Shown here: piece by piece, positions 49,949 through 60,596 of the stretch
Position numbering within the stretch: position 1 is the stretch's first letter
How the letters are laid out: each line of letters opens with the position of its first letter
Assembly (NCBI RefSeq): GCF_007655135.1
Contig: NC_045127.1
Coordinates: 9,061,001 to 9,125,000, forward strand
Origin: Punica granatum
Taxonomy: Eukaryota > Streptophyta > Magnoliopsida > Myrtales > Lythraceae
Length of the DNA stretch: 64,000 nucleotides
Direction: 5' to 3'
Notes under the pieces: generated by a model
Seen by the model: the letters and a program-made list of their open reading frames with translations, nothing else
Told to the model about the DNA's origin: nothing
The model's database searches: none
Position numbers and translations under genes: made by a program

Positions 49949-50228
49949 TTTGGTTTTCAAATAAAAATTGTACTCTATCCAACTCAACTCCATTCTTTCC
50001 TAAATTTAAAAATATTATCATTATTATTCTGTCTTTTTCTTTCATTTAATAATATTTTTTCACACATACTTTTTTTAACTATTTTATAATTAATTCTCCA
50101 TTAATTTTCACATCTATATACACATATATATTTTCTCACCCGTCCATATATCTATCAACACTCGATTGTTTTTTTTTTTTGTCTTTTTATTTCAAAATGC
50201 TAATTCTATTATAAAACCAAACATAAGC
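49949..50228. mobile_element. MITE-like element
   Basis: It starts GCGTTTGGTTTTCAAATAAA and, read from the other strand, ends with TTATGTTTGGTTTTATAATA, making short imperfect inverted repeats of the GTTTGGTTTT type around an AT-rich core. It lies in the distal porin promoter. Ends are approximate. Confidence 0.4.
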
Positions 50229-50502
50229 TAAATCGCCCTCCAACTTGATCAAAATTACTGCTGTGCCCTTGCATCTAATCGGCATTGCCGAATTCGGCAC
50301 GAATAGCATTTCTCAAAAGAAAAGAAACCATACCTCCCGCGCCGGTTGATCTTTCCATCTTTCGAGGCGAAGGCGTAACGCCAACGCTGTCGTTTTAGCT
50401 TGCCGGGTCTTCTTCCCAAAACAAGACAAGACAGTAATTAAATCCCCTGCTCAAATACCAAAACCCTCAGAAAAAAGAAAAACAAAAAATAAATAATCCC
50501 AG

Positions 50503-50533
50503 AGGGTTTATACGGTCATAAACCCTAAACCCT
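50503..50533 (+). promoter_or_regulatory. Telo-box pair upstream of the porin gene
   Basis: AAACCCTAAACCCT at 50520-50533 contains the plant telo-box AAACCCTAA, and the inverse AGGGTTTA is at 50503-50510. Telo-boxes are common in proximal promoters or leaders of translation and mitochondrial housekeeping genes. The site lies 70-100 bp before the start codon. Confidence 0.6.
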
Positions 50534-50602
50534 TTCTCCTCCTCATTTCCACCTCCGTTTCCTCCATTGCCGATCTTCAGAGTCTCTACCCCCTCGGCAG
50601 AC

Positions 50603-53047
50603 ATGAGCAAAGGGCCTGCTTTCTTCTCTGAATTCGGAAAGAAAGCTAAAGGTATCTTCTCTTCCTCTCGTTCTGCTCGCTCTCCGGCGCTGTGGGTTGA
50701 TGTGAATTTTGTGGATGTTCGAGCTATTACGTGTAGTCCTGTGGCCGTTCCGGCTTTGATTGATTAATCTGGTTTCATTTTCAGACGTGCTCACCAAGGA
50801 CTACTGCTCCGATCAGAGGTTCACTGTCTGCAGCAAGAGTGCGACTGGACTGGTATGATCTCTTCTTCTTTCATCTCTTACTATTCCAAGAACTCTGTAC
50901 TGTTTCATTTGAACTGGAGCCTGTCTCCTGTTATGCTCTGTTGCTAATGGTCAATTAGTCGAGTCTCTGTTTCTGTTGTCAAGATACTGTCGCTGTTATG
51001 CCATTTCAGGTGATATATGCTGGATTTTGATTCTTCATGTTGGTATTCTGTAATTCATGTCAAATTGGGTCAGTCAGCTACTTGGTCAGAGTCGTCATTC
51101 TTCTTCCTATTGAGTGGGGGAGATAGTTATCGACCGTTAATGCTTGCTTATCCGCTGTTCATTGGTTATCAATGGAAAATTTGCAATTCTAGCGATTTCT
51201 CTGTGTGCTTATGCCAGAAACTATAACAGAAGAGTAGTAGGTTGGCTATATCATGTTCTTATAATTAATTTTGCTTGAATCTTAGGGAAAATTTTAAAAC
51301 GAGAGTAAGATCATAATGCGTTAAAACAATTGGCTATTATTAGATTTACATCACGTTCAAGATCGGATTTAATTAAAATTCAATTCAGCCTTTTATAGTA
51401 TTTTTGGGGTCATTAGCTGCTCTTAGGATCATTACCAGATAGCCATCTATCAGGTTGTTTGATGCATGGTACTAAATGCTAATTGTTAAATCCCTGAACT
51501 GATTCACTCTCCTATTAAGCTGATTTCGCATTTTTGGATTTCTCTATCCATAAATTCGCCATTTACTGTGCTAGTTTCCAATGTGTTTTGAAGTATGAAA
51601 TACTGTATGTTCTTCCAGGCCCTTAGCTCCAGTGTTGGGAAGAATGGCGGTCTCTCCTCAGGAAATCTGTCAGCACGATACAGGCACAAAAATGCTGTTC
51701 TCAATGTCAAAGTCGACACAGAATCAAATGTATAATTCATCTCAGCTTCTCAAAGTTGGCTTCTCGCTCCTGTTTGTCTAACAAGCATATTCTTTTCTAA
51801 GTTCAGCAGATCTTAACAACTGTCACCATTACAGACATCTTGCCATCAACAAAAACAGTTGCCTCTTTGAAACTTCCCGATTATGACTCTGGAAAGGTAT
51901 CAAGTTCTTTGTCCAAACATAGATCCGGCTCCATTGATGTGTTTGATATTATTTTCTCAATGTTTTATACCTTATTTTGCAGTTGGCGACACAATATTGC
52001 CATGAACATGCAACGTTCAGCATCGCTGTCTCGACGAATCGTTCCCCAGCTGTTGATTTTTCTGCAACAATTGGCACCCCAAGTATTGCCTTTGGGGCTG
52101 AATCAAGCTACATGACTGGCTCTCGTAAGTTTCTGAAGTATAATGCTGGAGTCAGCATGACAAAGCCAAATTCAAATGCTTCAGTCATCCTGTGAGTTCC
52201 TTGACTCCACTTGATAGCAATACTTATGTTTTCCCAATTTCTCGGCTGCTTGAACAGCAACCGCCAGCAAACCACATCCATTTTCAATTGGATGGTCCTT
52301 GGATATAGGAAAAATATGTTTGTTCTTGATTAATAAAGAGTGACCTTAATGGAGCTCCGTTGTGTTGTAAATTGGGAGAATCCTTAACATCACCCTGTGG
52401 AGGAACTTATATGGGATGCTCCTAGACTAATATTTTAACCCAATCATATTGTGCAAGAACATGTGAGCTTGCTGTGGTCCCTGCAAAAAAAGGGGAGGGG
52501 ACATAGGTCCCACTTGAATTCTTAAAACATAATTGTTTTGAACGTCAAGGTTCCTGCTGGAAGATCCACATGGAATCTTCTCAATTTATGGTTACCAAAT
52601 TGAGTTCGATGAGGACTTTTGGGAGAGAAACGAAAATGCAAGAAAGTTGTGCTAGAATTCAACCTTAAATTTCATAAAGTGGAAAAAAGGCATCCTGTGA
52701 TAAAGGATTCCTCATTTGTTTCCGTTTCCTTATTTTGCAGGGCTGACAAGGGGGACTCATTAAGGTTTTCATATCTGCACTATCTAGATCAGCTAAATGG
52801 GGGTGCTGTGGTCGGAGAAATCAGTAGAAAGTTCTCAACCAATGAGAACACACTTACTGTCGGCTGTTCATATTTGGTCGATCCTCACACAGGCATGAAG
52901 GCAAAGCTCAACAACCACGGGAATCTTGGGGCGCTGCTACAACACGAGCTCAGGCCCAAGTCATATCTGACGATATCAGGCTCCTTCGACACCAAGGCAC
53001 TTCAGAGGAATCCAAAGTTTGGGTTGGCTCTCTCTCTGAAGCCCTGA
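50603..53047 (+). CDS. VDAC1: Mitochondrial outer-membrane porin (VDAC)
   Basis: Six exons: 50603-50651, 50785-50852, 51619-51729, 51810-51896, 51983-52191, 52741-53047, giving exactly 276 residues, the standard plant VDAC length. The N-terminus MSKGPAFFSEFGKKAKDVLT forms the pore-lining helix. The rest is a beta-barrel with conserved segments LPSTKTVASLKLPDYDSGK, KYNAGVSMTKP, DKGDSLRFSYLH, KFSTNENTLTVGCSYLVDP, KAKLNNHGNLGALLQHE and the C-terminal beta-signal FGLALSLKP. VDAC forms the channel for ATP, ADP and other metabolites across the outer mitochondrial membrane. The paralogue number is taken from the gene neighbourhood and is uncertain. A telo-box precedes the start. Confidence 0.95.
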
Positions 53048-53939
53048 ACAGTACAATTCATAGACATCGTTGATTCAATGCAGCCGATGGGAATTCCATC
53101 ATAAAGGATTTTTAAACGGAAGATATCTCTTCTTAGGTAATTTACACACAGTATTCTTGTGCGATACTTGGTTCGATTCTTGTAAGCCGAACCAATTAGA
53201 CTACATTTTTGGGGACTCGGACGATTTCCTTGGATAAAACAATGTTATCTATGTGAGGCCATTGCCCTCTGATGTGGATTTGATGAGATTGGACTTTAGC
53301 TCACGGGAGGAGCCCTCTTGGCCCAATGCCACCGTCCCCCCGGGGACCTGGTTGAAATATCCACAGGGCACGACCACATAAAACAGCTCCTGACTATTTT
53401 GGCCAAGTTAGAATATCATACATGAGAAAAAGACGGGCAGGTCATTCGCGATTTGGCCCTGGGTTATTAAAGGTGATTGGTCAGGTCATGCGTTATACAT
53501 CTAACCTTCCCCGATCGAGTCTTAAGATCAGATGATGCTGCTAGCCTAAATCCTAATGTAGGCTTAGTGCCAGATAATTGAATGATGCTGGTACTTTCAG
53601 TTACCGAATTTGGATCGATGTTCTGCGTCCCTCTTCGGAGACGGATAAATCTTCTCGAGCAGTGCACAATGCTCTTAACTATCAAGGGTGCCTTAACTTT
53701 TGATCGAATCTTGCAGGAAAAAAGGTACAAACAAAAAGGTGAGGACATGTAAGTCAGATAATAAAGCTTCCTCTGATGGCGCCATAACCTTCTCTAAAGA
53801 TACTCCCATATTGTTTTTCACCCAAATCATTGAACCCTATTCTCAATTTTAGTGAGTTTCGGAGCTTTAAAGGTTTACTCATCAGCTCGAGCTTTTAATA
53901 AAGAGATTTTCTGAGCTCACTGCAGTGCAAACAATCGGG

Positions 53940-54110
53940 TAGTTCCTTTAAGAGGTAGTAGCTATTGCACTCATATTTTTTAGGTTCGAAACCGATAGTT
54001 GGAGCTCTCCGAGACTTTTAATCCTCGTGTACGTAACGATGCTAAGCTTCAGCCTAATTTTGCGGATGCGAACTCTATCAAATTTTATGAGCATGTTTAT
54101 ATATGATATG
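53940..54110 (+). repeat. Possible tRNA-derived SINE remnant
   Basis: A perfect B-box match GGTTCGAAACC lies at 53983-53993, preceded by AAGAGGTAGTAGCTATTGCA, which may be a decayed A-box region. No cloverleaf could be drawn, so a tRNA gene is unlikely. Tail and duplications are not visible. Confidence 0.4.
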
Positions 54111-54450
54111 ATTTCGGTGACTAAACCATGCCCATGATATCATGAGACGAGGAATAATCTTCTCCCAGAAAAAGAGAATTAACCTGGTTAATTGATTGTG
54201 AAAGAAAGTGCAGTAGCGGTATGGACCGCGTTTAATAGTATTATTATATCTTCCTAATAATTAACTTAAAAATCCTTCTAATTCAAAATTTTAAATTCAA
54301 TAGTATAAGTTGTAATTTACACAATTTTCAAAGATATAAAATTTTGAATCATGAGAATTTTTAGGCATGTGACAGTTACGAGGATTTAGCATTTTTGTGT
54401 TTAATAATCTAAAAAATCATTTTCAATTCTCAGAAAAAGGATTACTTATA

Positions 54451-54690
54451 CCCTTTGTTTAACTTTTCTTTCAATTTTCTTATACTAAAAATATTGTTAT
54501 ATTTGATAACAAAGTTTGCTTTTACTTAACTTAATTTTATTTTTCCTTCGATTCAACAACACAATAATTCCATTTTTTTTCTTTAAATTCTCTCACATAC
54601 TTTTCTTAATTACTTTTATCTTTATCTCCTCCAATCAAATTAAATCTAATTAAATTAAACTTAATCCATTATTAAACGCTATGTTAATAT
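54451..54690. mobile_element. MITE-like element, family C (inverted copy of 36338-36556)
   Basis: Read on the minus strand it starts TATTAACATAGCGTTTAATA and continues with GATTAAGTTTAATTTAATTAG and GAGAGAATTTAAAGAAAAAA, matching the element at 36338 and the partial copy at 36690. It has no ORF. Ends are approximate. Confidence 0.5.
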
Positions 54691-55688
54691 CTTTCTAATG
54701 AAAAGAAAATTAATAATTCTCTTAATCTAACTTGTCAGCTAGGATTTGTTACAAAAAGTCCAACTCTGTGGCCACTTCACTTCAGCAATCGCACCGCGTT
54801 TGCTTTTTCACCCTCGAATTAAAAATTTTAAAAAATTGTCCAGAAAAGAAGAAAAGAAGAATAGAAAAGACAAACTGGGCAGTGCTTACCTGTCCCTATG
54901 ATTTTGAATTCAAAACCGGGAATTGATGCGGGCGCCTGCTCCTTTTTTTTTTTTGACCTCCACTCTTCTATATTCGATTCTACGCGAAGTGAAATGCATG
55001 TTTTTCAAAATCGAATTCTAATCGATTCTGTACTTACATTTCGAGATTAGTTAAGTGAAAATGAAACATAACAGGAAGCGTGCGTTTACCTACTTGCATA
55101 AAGTTCATTTGGATTTCAAAAAACAGAGAACTAATTATTGTTGCATCGACCTAATATTATAAAAAAAAAGAATTCATGTAATATCCACTTGTTTTTGTTC
55201 AGAAGCAGAATGGTTAATACTTATTTTATTGTAAAATAAGCTAAAACAAATAGAAGATTTGCATAAAAGTTGAAAAGCAATTTCAAATTCAGACTTGTTC
55301 TCAAATTAATTCGGTCGTACGTCATCAAGGATTAGCTTACTTCCTTTCTGATCTGATGCTCTTAATAGTCTTTCTTGCAATATGCTCAAATCCATATATT
55401 TCATACGTCATATTTTTCACTTGGAGTTACCATATTTATATGTTAATTTTTATATAAACGACTCATTACTTTAAACATATACATACATACAACATCGGCA
55501 CATCATGACGACATTGTCGTGCATGAGATGAAATCCTTGGTTTACTTCTTAGTAATAAGTCCGAATGTTTATGTTTCCATGCTAAGCCATAAATTATAAA
55601 TTGCATGTATTCTCTTCGAGGAGGTGCCCGTAACAACTCGGTACCAGAGAGAGAAAGAGTGTGTGAGAGAATCTGCGTGTGAATCCAA

Positions 55689-56006
55689 ACATTCATCATC
55701 ATCATCATCATCATCATCCTCTTGCCATTTCTTGCATCCGTCCCCAGCTCAGCTCTGAGCTCTCTGCCATCTCTTCCATACTCACGCATAAGGCCCGACC
55801 TTCAGAACAGAAACAAACCAGAGGCAGAGAGAAGGAGAAGAGAAAACAAGAAAGACCCTTCACCTCCATCTCGTCGCAACATCAGATCTCTCTCTCTCTC
55901 TCTCTCTCTCCCCATTTTCCTTTCCTTCTCAACTGTCAATTTCCCATTTAGCTCAGTGCCCACATTCATGATTCCTTCATGCGGTGAGTGAGTGAGTGAG
56001 TGAGAG
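55689..56006. repeat. Three microsatellites in the NPGR1-like leader region
   Basis: An (ATC)n run lies at about 55691-55716, a (TC)n run at about 55889-55910, and a (GAGT)n run at about 55985-56005. All lie 0.7-1 kb upstream of the start codon. CT-rich leaders are common in plants. Confidence 0.85.
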
Positions 56007-56668
56007 AGTGTGATTGAGCTCTGAGGAGTGAGGAGCCATTTGTCTTCTCTCCCCCGTCAGAGGAAGCTAGCAGCTCCTCGCTTTTGTCTTGGGCGAGTCA
56101 GTCCGAAGCTCTCTGTTCTCCTTCATTCGTCTCGTCCTTTTCCACTCGCAGAGTGTGTTTTGTCTGTTCCTGTGTCGATAACGGGGCCTCTGTCCCGTTC
56201 TTGTTTTTGACGCAGAATTTCCTCAGAGCTCTGTTTGTTTGTTTTTTTTTTTTTTGGGTAATCCTTCCTTTGTTTGTTCATATTGTGATATGATGTTCAT
56301 GCGTGTCTCCTCCAATGTCCATTGCTTGAATTCGGAAATTGAGGAGGAGATAAAGTGGTTTCAGCTCATTCATTCGAGTTGGTAAACAAGAAAACATATT
56401 GCTGAACTGAGCGAGGCCTTTCCAGTTAGTTCTCAAGAAGAGCTGTTTTCTGTATCCTGGAAAACTGGAAAACATTGAAAGCCATTCATTCATCACACTA
56501 ATCTCTGGGCAGTCTCTGAAACTGAAAACAGAGCCCCTTGGCCATTGAAACTCTGCGCGCGCGCGCTCGTGTGAGATTCAGATTCAACTCGAAGGTTTGC
56601 GGAGTGAATACGATCACCCGAGTACTTCGCCTCATAAGACGAGTTCTTTTCAGCTGCTTCAGGTGAAA

Positions 56669-59600
56669 ATGCTGTGCTCTTGCTCTGGTGAGCAATTCAA
56701 GTTCGAAGAGCCCCCACAATCTCCGGAGTCGTTAGCCACTCGTGACTTCTCTGCCAGTGGACTTTCCTCGAGAACCGGTGACTGGGAATCTAAGTTTGAT
56801 GACACCCAGGTCGAAGAAGTCGAGTCTTCTCTCAGGGAGGCTCTTTCCTTAAACTACGAGGTAGGGCTCGAATGCGGATTCTTTGCCTCACATTCTCTTA
56901 TCAAACTAGCTAGTCGATATGGTTATATATAGCTTCATTGCTTTAAGTGGTGGCTAGATCACGATCTGATTGTATGGGCGAATGTGGTTCAGGAAGCAAG
57001 AGCCTTGTTGGGGAGGCTAGAGTGTCAAAGAGGGAATTATGATGCCGCCCTTCAGGTGTTTCAAGGGATCGACATTCAGGGCTTGTCTTCTGGAATGACA
57101 AGGGCTATTTACGAGAGGGTCCGACGGAGGAAGCCTCGTAACAAAGCCATCAATAATGTTCCCACTAGTGTCATGTCAATGCATTCTGTAAGCCTCCTTC
57201 TCGAAGCAATACTACTCAAAGCTAGATCTCTAGAGGGACTTGCGCGTTACACAGGTACATGCTTCTTTGTCTCAATAATCGAATTTGATCTGTTAGGCTA
57301 TAGAATATATCCTGCAGTTTTGGCTGATAATGTTATAGCTAGCCCATGGTGTATCTTTTTCCGATATCGGGTTTTTTCCTTTTCTAGTTTCTCTTTACAC
57401 TGAATATGAGCCTTGCAATTTGGTTCATGCAGTCAAATCTATTTTGCAAATTGGGTTTAATGTGAACCATTTCTACAGTTTGAAATTATGTCCCAACCAA
57501 TTGATTGTGTTTCAGAAGTTCCTTAAGTCTTTTATTTTACAGTCAAAGCTTTAAATGATTTCTTCCTGTATCAGAGGCTGCAAAAGAGTGCAAGATGATC
57601 TTGGATATTGTCGAGTCGGCACTCCCCAATGGGTTGCCCGAGGGTGGTGCTGAAGATTGCAAGTTGCAGGAGATGTTGCACAAGGCACTAGAGTTGCTCC
57701 CTGAACTCTGGACAAGGGCCGGGTCCCTAGACGAGGCCATAGTCGCTTATCGGAGAGCTCTTACCAAGCCATGGAATTTGGATCCTGAGAAACTGGCAAG
57801 CATTCAGAAAAAGTTGGGGTCAAATCTGCTCTACGGTGGCGGTGGGATTGAAATGAGTCACAAAGCAGCGGGCCTGAGAACTACCGAAAATAACACGGAG
57901 GAAGCTATACTTCTGTTCTTGATTCTTATGAGGAAGGTGGCTCTTGGGCAGATAAAATGGGACGAAGAAATTATGGACCATTTAAGTTACGCACTATCAA
58001 TCACGGGACAATACGAGTTATTAGCAGAGCATTTTGAGCTTGTTTTGCCTGGTGTATATGATCGAGCGGATCGGTGGTATTACCTTGCGCTCTGCTATGC
58101 TTCTTCAGGTCAGAACGAAACAGCCATTAACCTTCTGAAGAAGGTTTCAGGCCCATCCGAGGCAAAGCGCAGGCCTCATCTGCATTCTTCTCTTCTAGGT
58201 GCAAAGTTGTGTTCCGAAGATCCAAATCATGCGCGTGATGGGATAAATTTTGCCCGTGGATTAGTCAGCTTGGGTGATAGTAAGATGAAGCATTTCTTGG
58301 CCCAAGCCCATAAGTTACTTGGACAATGCTACGGGCAAGCGGCAAGAATCTCTGTATCAGACTCTGAGAGGGTTCGATACCAGAAAGAGGCTCTCAGGTC
58401 TCTTAATGAAGCAGTTCTTGAAGGGAAAGAGGATCCTCTAATAATGTATAGCCTCGGGCTTGAGAACGCAGTCCAGAGGAATCTCGATGTAGCTTTTGAT
58501 AGCATGATGGTGTGCTCAGATATGGTCGAGGGCAACTCAGGGAAATGTTGGAAGTTAATTTCCCTCATACTCTCTGCGGAGAAGCGGTTTCCTGATGCCA
58601 GAGAGATTGTAGGTTTCGCTCTGGATGAGGTTGAAAGGATTGATCAGCTTGAGCTTCTACGGATCAAAGCTTTTCTCGAGATAGCTGAGGAAGAGCCAAA
58701 GCTGGGAATAGAGACCTATAAGATGTTGCTGGCCTTGATCGCAGCTCAGAAGGAAATCACAGCAATAAGTTCGGATCAAGTCAAACACTTAAATAAGATG
58801 GAGGTACTGAAGTTTTGCGTTTCTGAATTACATCTTAGTAAAGACTAAGCTCTGTCTCTTAAGTTTTGTTTTGCATCCTACAGGTTGAAGCAGAAAGGAA
58901 ATTGGAAGCTACGGCGTGGCAGGATTTAGCAGCAGTTTATGCCAAACTCGACTCATGGGCCGATGCCCAGATTTGTTTGGATAAAGCAAAGTCATTGGAT
59001 TTCAATTCTCCAAGAAATTGGCACTCTTCAGGTAGAAATATTGCTTGCCTCTCATCTATCCTTGGAACAATTTTTCATCAAGCTGGATTGGGCCTGTTGG
59101 TTTGGTTAGAAATAGGTCATAAGGCCAACACAGTTTATTAGACAGTCCGATACACGAGCCGGTGGAAGCTAAACCCAACTAATCCATTTACAGGACTGGA
59201 CTGAATCAGCCAATTCTATATGCTTCGCATTTTAGTATAAATCTGATTCTGTCGACAGACCGTGGACATGAGCCAGTAGAACATAGACCCAACTGACAGA
59301 TTCATTCACAGGAGTGGACTGAATCAGCCAGACCTTTCGATGGACTAAACCCGGAATCAGATGATTTTATACATTTCATATTTTAGCATAATTCCTTTTC
59401 TATATTATAATATAACATACATAGGCAGTTCGACGCGGTGAACCTTGGTTAAACCTACTATCCCTCCCTCGTCAGTTTAATGCCCAATCTGGTCCTCAAG
59501 GGATGCAATCTACTTGAGATCTCCACAATGTTTGGAACCTGGAAGTACTAAAAGTGCACCAAACAATTGCAGGTTTGCTGTATGAAGCCCGGTCACTCCA

Positions 59601-59883
59601 CAAGGAAGCCCTCGTCTCCTACTGCCATGCCTTGGCCCTTGAACCAGATTATGTCCCGAGCATGGTTTCGACAGCAGAGGTACTGATGAAGCTTGGTACC
59701 TACTCTCTCCCCATAGCGAGAAGCTTTCTGATGAGTGCCTTAAGATTAGAGCCCACAAATCATCAAGCGTGGTGGAATCTCGGGCTGCTCTCGAAGAAGG
59801 AAGGATCCTTGCAGCAGGCTGTGGAATTTTTCCAAGCTGCATACGAGCTTCAGTCGACAGCTCCGGTACAAAGCTTCGTGTGA
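56669..59883 (+). CDS. NPGR1: NPG1-related TPR protein (NPGR1-like)
   Basis: Five exons: 56669-56860, 56993-57254, 57575-58803, 58884-59031, 59573-59883, about 713 residues, phases consistent. The protein starts MLCSCSGEQFKFEEPPQSPE with the family signature ESLATRDFSASGLSSRTGDW, then EALSLNYEEARALLGRLE and HSVSLLLEAILLKARSLEGL, a long TPR-rich middle (ALELLPELWTRAGSLDEAIV, RWYYLALCYASSGQNETAI, ERVRYQKEALRSLNEAV) and C-terminal TPRs ending AAYELQSTAPVQSFV. NPG1 and its relatives bind calmodulin and work with phosphatidylinositol 4-kinase scaffolds at the plasma membrane in pollen and other cells; for this gene that is inference. The frame stays open upstream to an ATG at 56597, but family members start at MLC, so 56669 is chosen. 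Confidence 0.93.
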
Positions 59884-60596
59884 ATGTTGATCTTCCCTAA
59901 CTGTATAGGATTTCCATTCACTTCCCTGTCATTCTTTATTCACCAACACAGAAATCCACCTCCAGTATCTAGCAGAAGCTTGGCTATTTGTGTATCACGA
60001 TCGTATGCGTGATAGAGAATCGTGTTTTCTTAGTTGGGCAAGAAAAAATATTGCACCATAGAAATCAAGTTTTGAGCTGTTAGCTGTAAATGATCCTTAC
60101 CTTCGAGGAGATTCATGCTACTTGATGCAAATTTAGACATGGCTAATACAGTTCCTTTCTAGTGCCGACCAACTGTAACTTCCGTTGATCACTAGAGAGG
60201 ATATTTTTGGAACAATTTCCTAAGTTGCAATTCACTGAATGTGGTCGACGGGGTCGCAGGAAGAGTTCCCTCCCAAGCTCTTATTAAGACAATGGTAACA
60301 TTAACAATGATTTTTTTTTATTATATGAAAATGCTGTTGGATCCGATGAATCAACCAACTTGAGATATATATTGCTGTGATATTAACATTTCACGTTGCT
60401 GTACAGTAACATCACCGGACTTCCTCTTAGCACAAACGATTCATACAATTTCCTGCACCATACGTTGTATAACCTACTCTATGTTCTAATGCTTCTAACT
60501 TCCACGACCATCCCAAAAAAAATGGAACTCCCAGAGCTTTTACATCTCAGCTCAGTCCAACGAATAAATTCTGTATGAAGAAAGGAGAGTTGGGTT
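59884..60596. other. Convergent spacer between NPGR1-like and OSCA-like genes
   Basis: This holds the 3' UTRs of two genes that point at each other. Short ORFs here have no features. No repeat or RNA gene was recognised. Confidence 0.5.

Larger units (their letters stand above)
41908..50602. other. Long gene-poor spacer with transposon remnants
   Basis: Besides the armadillo gene promoter (to about 42.1 kb) and the porin promoter (from about 50.2 kb), this 8.7-kb stretch holds no gene I can support. It is AT-rich with MITEs, a CACTA element and SINE-like remnants. Open frames such as 44594-44223 (minus, 123 codons) and 46956-47333 (plus, 125 codons) show no recognisable domain. Confidence 0.55.
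53048..56668. other. Spacer between porin and NPGR1-like gene
   Basis: 53.05-53.3 kb is probably the porin 3' UTR. 53.3-55.6 kb is AT-rich and non-coding, with a SINE-like remnant and a MITE. 55.68-56.67 kb looks like the long leader and promoter of the NPGR1-like gene with several microsatellites. No gene is supported in between. Confidence 0.5.

Noticed and set aside
53983..53993. Perfect Pol III B box, possible tRNA gene
   Set aside because: No acceptor stem or anticodon arm could be drawn around it; a SINE remnant is more likely.
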